Source: Candidatus Merdenecus merdavium (lineage in GTDB: Bacteria > Bacillota > Clostridia > Lachnospirales > Lachnospiraceae). Taken from it: a stretch of 24,684 bases of DNA. The notes under the pieces were generated by a model that was not told the DNA's origin, did not search any database, and saw nothing but the letters and a program-made list of their open reading frames with translations. The DNA is taken from positions 1 through 24,684 of the forward strand of contig DVLR01000386.1 of assembly GCA_018715425.1 (NCBI GenBank), read 5' to 3'. Positions 23,409 to 24,684 of the stretch are shown here, piece after piece. Every line of letters begins with the position of its first letter. Position 1 is the first letter of the stretch. A program made the translations under genes and the position numbers.

Positions 23409-24119
23409 ATGATTAGAATAGCAATAGCAGATGATGATCCAAAAGAAATCAGTATATTAAAGGAATTTTATCAAGATCTTGGAAAGGAAATTCATGAAAA
23501 ATTACACGTCATATCCTTTACTTCTGGAATAGAATTACTAAATACTTACGATTATTCTTATGATCTTATCTGCCTAGATATAGATATGCCGGAAAAAAAC
23601 GGGATTCAGATCGCTAAGGAAATCCGGAAATTAGATCATCAGGTGCTCATGATCTTCGTAACGAATATGGCTCAAATGGCCATTAAAGGATATGAAGTTC
23701 AAGCCCTTGATTTCATAGTAAAACCAATAAATTACTATTCCTTTGCTATGAAGATAAGAAATGCCATTAACATGATTCATATTCAGGAAAGTAAGAATCT
23801 TGTGATTGGAACGCCCACGGGAATGCAAAAAATTTCAACAGATGAGCTTTATTACGTGGAGGTTCAAGGGCATTATTTATATTTTCATACCATAAGTGGT
23901 GTGTTTAAACAGAAGGGAGCTTTGAAAAAGTTGGAAAATGAGCTGGTAGGCCTACCCTTTAAAAGATGTAATCAGTGTTACTTGATCAATTTAAAACATG
24001 TGGATTGTGTAGATAAAGACGAAATAAAAATAGGTGGAGATTGGCTTAGGATCAGCCGACCCCAAAAAAAGGAGTTTCTTCAATCCTTAGCAAATTATAT
24101 GGGAGGTATAAGTTTATGA
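23409..24119 (+). CDS. LytTR-type response regulator (AgrA/VirR-like)
   Basis: 236 residues. The receiver domain (1-120) has the acidic pocket D8-D9, phosphoacceptor D57 (LDIDMP), T85 and K105 (KPI). The C-terminal LytTR domain (about 130-232) has YYVEVQGHYLYFHT, FKRCNQCYLINLKHV and the end block, which binds DNA through beta strands. It should be phosphorylated by the membrane protein encoded next. The ATG at 23409 follows GGGGG (23400-23404); the open frame upstream starts inside the terminator. Its stop overlaps the next ATG by 4 nt. Target genes are unknown; there is no AgrB/AgrD pair in the visible part. Confidence 0.9.
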   Translation: MIRIAIADDDPKEISILKEFYQDLGKEIHEKLHVISFTSGIELLNTYDYSYDLICLDIDMPEKNGIQIAKEIRKLDHQVLMIFVTNMAQMAIKGYEVQALDFIVKPINYYSFAMKIRNAINMIHIQESKNLVIGTPTGMQKISTDELYYVEVQGHYLYFHTISGVFKQKGALKKLENELVGLPFKRCNQCYLINLKHVDCVDKDEIKIGGDWLRISRPQKKEFLQSLANYMGGISL

Positions 24120-24684
24120 TTTGGGATGTTTGGGATCGTATTTCCTATATGGTGCAGATCATCATAGCGTGTTTGGTATTTATGGTTCCAGCTAGGAAAA
24201 AAGATCACTTTGTACTTAAGATGATTGCTTGCTCTCTTATTCTTATTTTCTTTTCCTATTTTATGAATGTTACAGATATGGGTGAATTTAATAGGCCTTT
24301 ATTTACTATATACTGGGCTTATTTTCCCATGATATGTATTCCGCTCATTTGGATAGGCCTAGATGGTTCGTTTATGGGAGCCGTATATTGTTTGATGTGC
24401 GCCAGTGCCATGCAACATATAGCATATGATTTGTATCTAATAGTAGAGATTTTATTTGGAGATGTTTATCTTATAGGATTGCTAATCTATGTGGTTGTTT
24501 ACGCTTTATTTTTTCGGTTTATGGCTAAAAAGCTACCTACTAATGGAGAGTATATCGTCAGCAGAAAGTCGGTATTTCCAATGATCACGATTATTTTAAT
24601 TGTATGGATCTTAAGTAGTTTGGAAGCCTTTGGAATTCCAACCTCACAAGAGCATCAGATCCATCGCATTATTTATAGAATAAG
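24116..24684 (+). CDS. Membrane sensor, probable AgrC/LytS-like histidine kinase (partial)
   Basis: Starts MIWDVWDRISYMVQIII and stays open to the window edge (189 complete codons). Hydrophobic segments at about residues 10-24, 35-50, 64-80, 85-100, 108-130 and 150-170 show a polytopic N-terminal sensor domain. The kinase domain would lie beyond the window, so identification rests on the coupled LytTR regulator (ATGA overlap at 24116-24119), the usual arrangement for peptide- or cell-wall-sensing pairs. GGGAGG lies 9 nt before the ATG. Confidence 0.7.
   Translation, partial: MIWDVWDRISYMVQIIIACLVFMVPARKKDHFVLKMIACSLILIFFSYFMNVTDMGEFNRPLFTIYWAYFPMICIPLIWIGLDGSFMGAVYCLMCASAMQHIAYDLYLIVEILFGDVYLIGLLIYVVVYALFFRFMAKKLPTNGEYIVSRKSVFPMITIILIVWILSSLEAFGIPTSQEHQIHRIIYRI

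Overview
The window is AT-rich chromosomal DNA from a low-GC Firmicute, most likely a clostridial species of the Lachnospiraceae type. The support is the rpsF-ssb-rpsR operon with a DUF951 gene just upstream, an S18 protein with the cysteine zinc motif, strong GGAGG-type ribosome binding sites, many intrinsic terminators, a class B sortase, and a density of AraC, XRE and LytTR regulators usual for gut or plant-degrading clostridia. This placement is inference from gene content; no 16S gene is present.

Layout. 227-2887: a P2A calcium-pumping ATPase with its own terminator. 3050-3439 (minus): a small DUF6483-type protein. 3785-4255: a hot-dog acyl-CoA thioesterase behind a near-consensus promoter. 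4502-5008: a coiled-coil protein built on 14-residue repeats. 5241-5314: initiator tRNA-Met. 5411-6454: adenosine deaminase. 6556-7878 (minus): a GH4 alpha-galactosidase, divergent from its likely AraC regulator at 8002-8838. 8916-9928: sortase B and DUF951. 10084-11200: the rpsF-ssb-rpsR operon with a structured leader and a strong terminator.

11297-13485 looks like an accessory or decaying insert. It holds an orphan terminator, a DUF6271-like putative glycosyltransferase, and a translationally coupled DegT/DnrJ/EryC1 sugar aminotransferase that is broken by a frameshift, an internal deletion and a stop. An XRE-type regulator (13615-14664) and a YczE/YitT-type membrane protein (14908-15567) follow.

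15715-20717 is a complete iron-siderophore (or related metal-chelate) uptake locus: AraC regulator, lipoprotein binding protein, two FecCD permeases and an ATPase. The order resembles btr-feuABC of Bacillus, with the ATPase included. A terminator sits between the binding protein and the permeases, and a candidate operator lies just after the binding-protein promoter.

20876-23278 encodes an intracellular GH2 beta-glycosidase whose promoter overlaps a 9-bp inverted repeat. The window ends with a LytTR response regulator (23409-24119) overlapping by 4 nt the start of a membrane sensor, probably an AgrC/LytS-like kinase, which is cut by the window edge.

Most genes are ordinary. The least explained parts are the DUF6271-like/DegT remnant with its odd 5' region, the rpsF leader with two mutually exclusive folds, and several terminators placed inside leaders or operons, which suggest attenuation. 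I did not find a clear new multi-gene defence or biosynthetic system.
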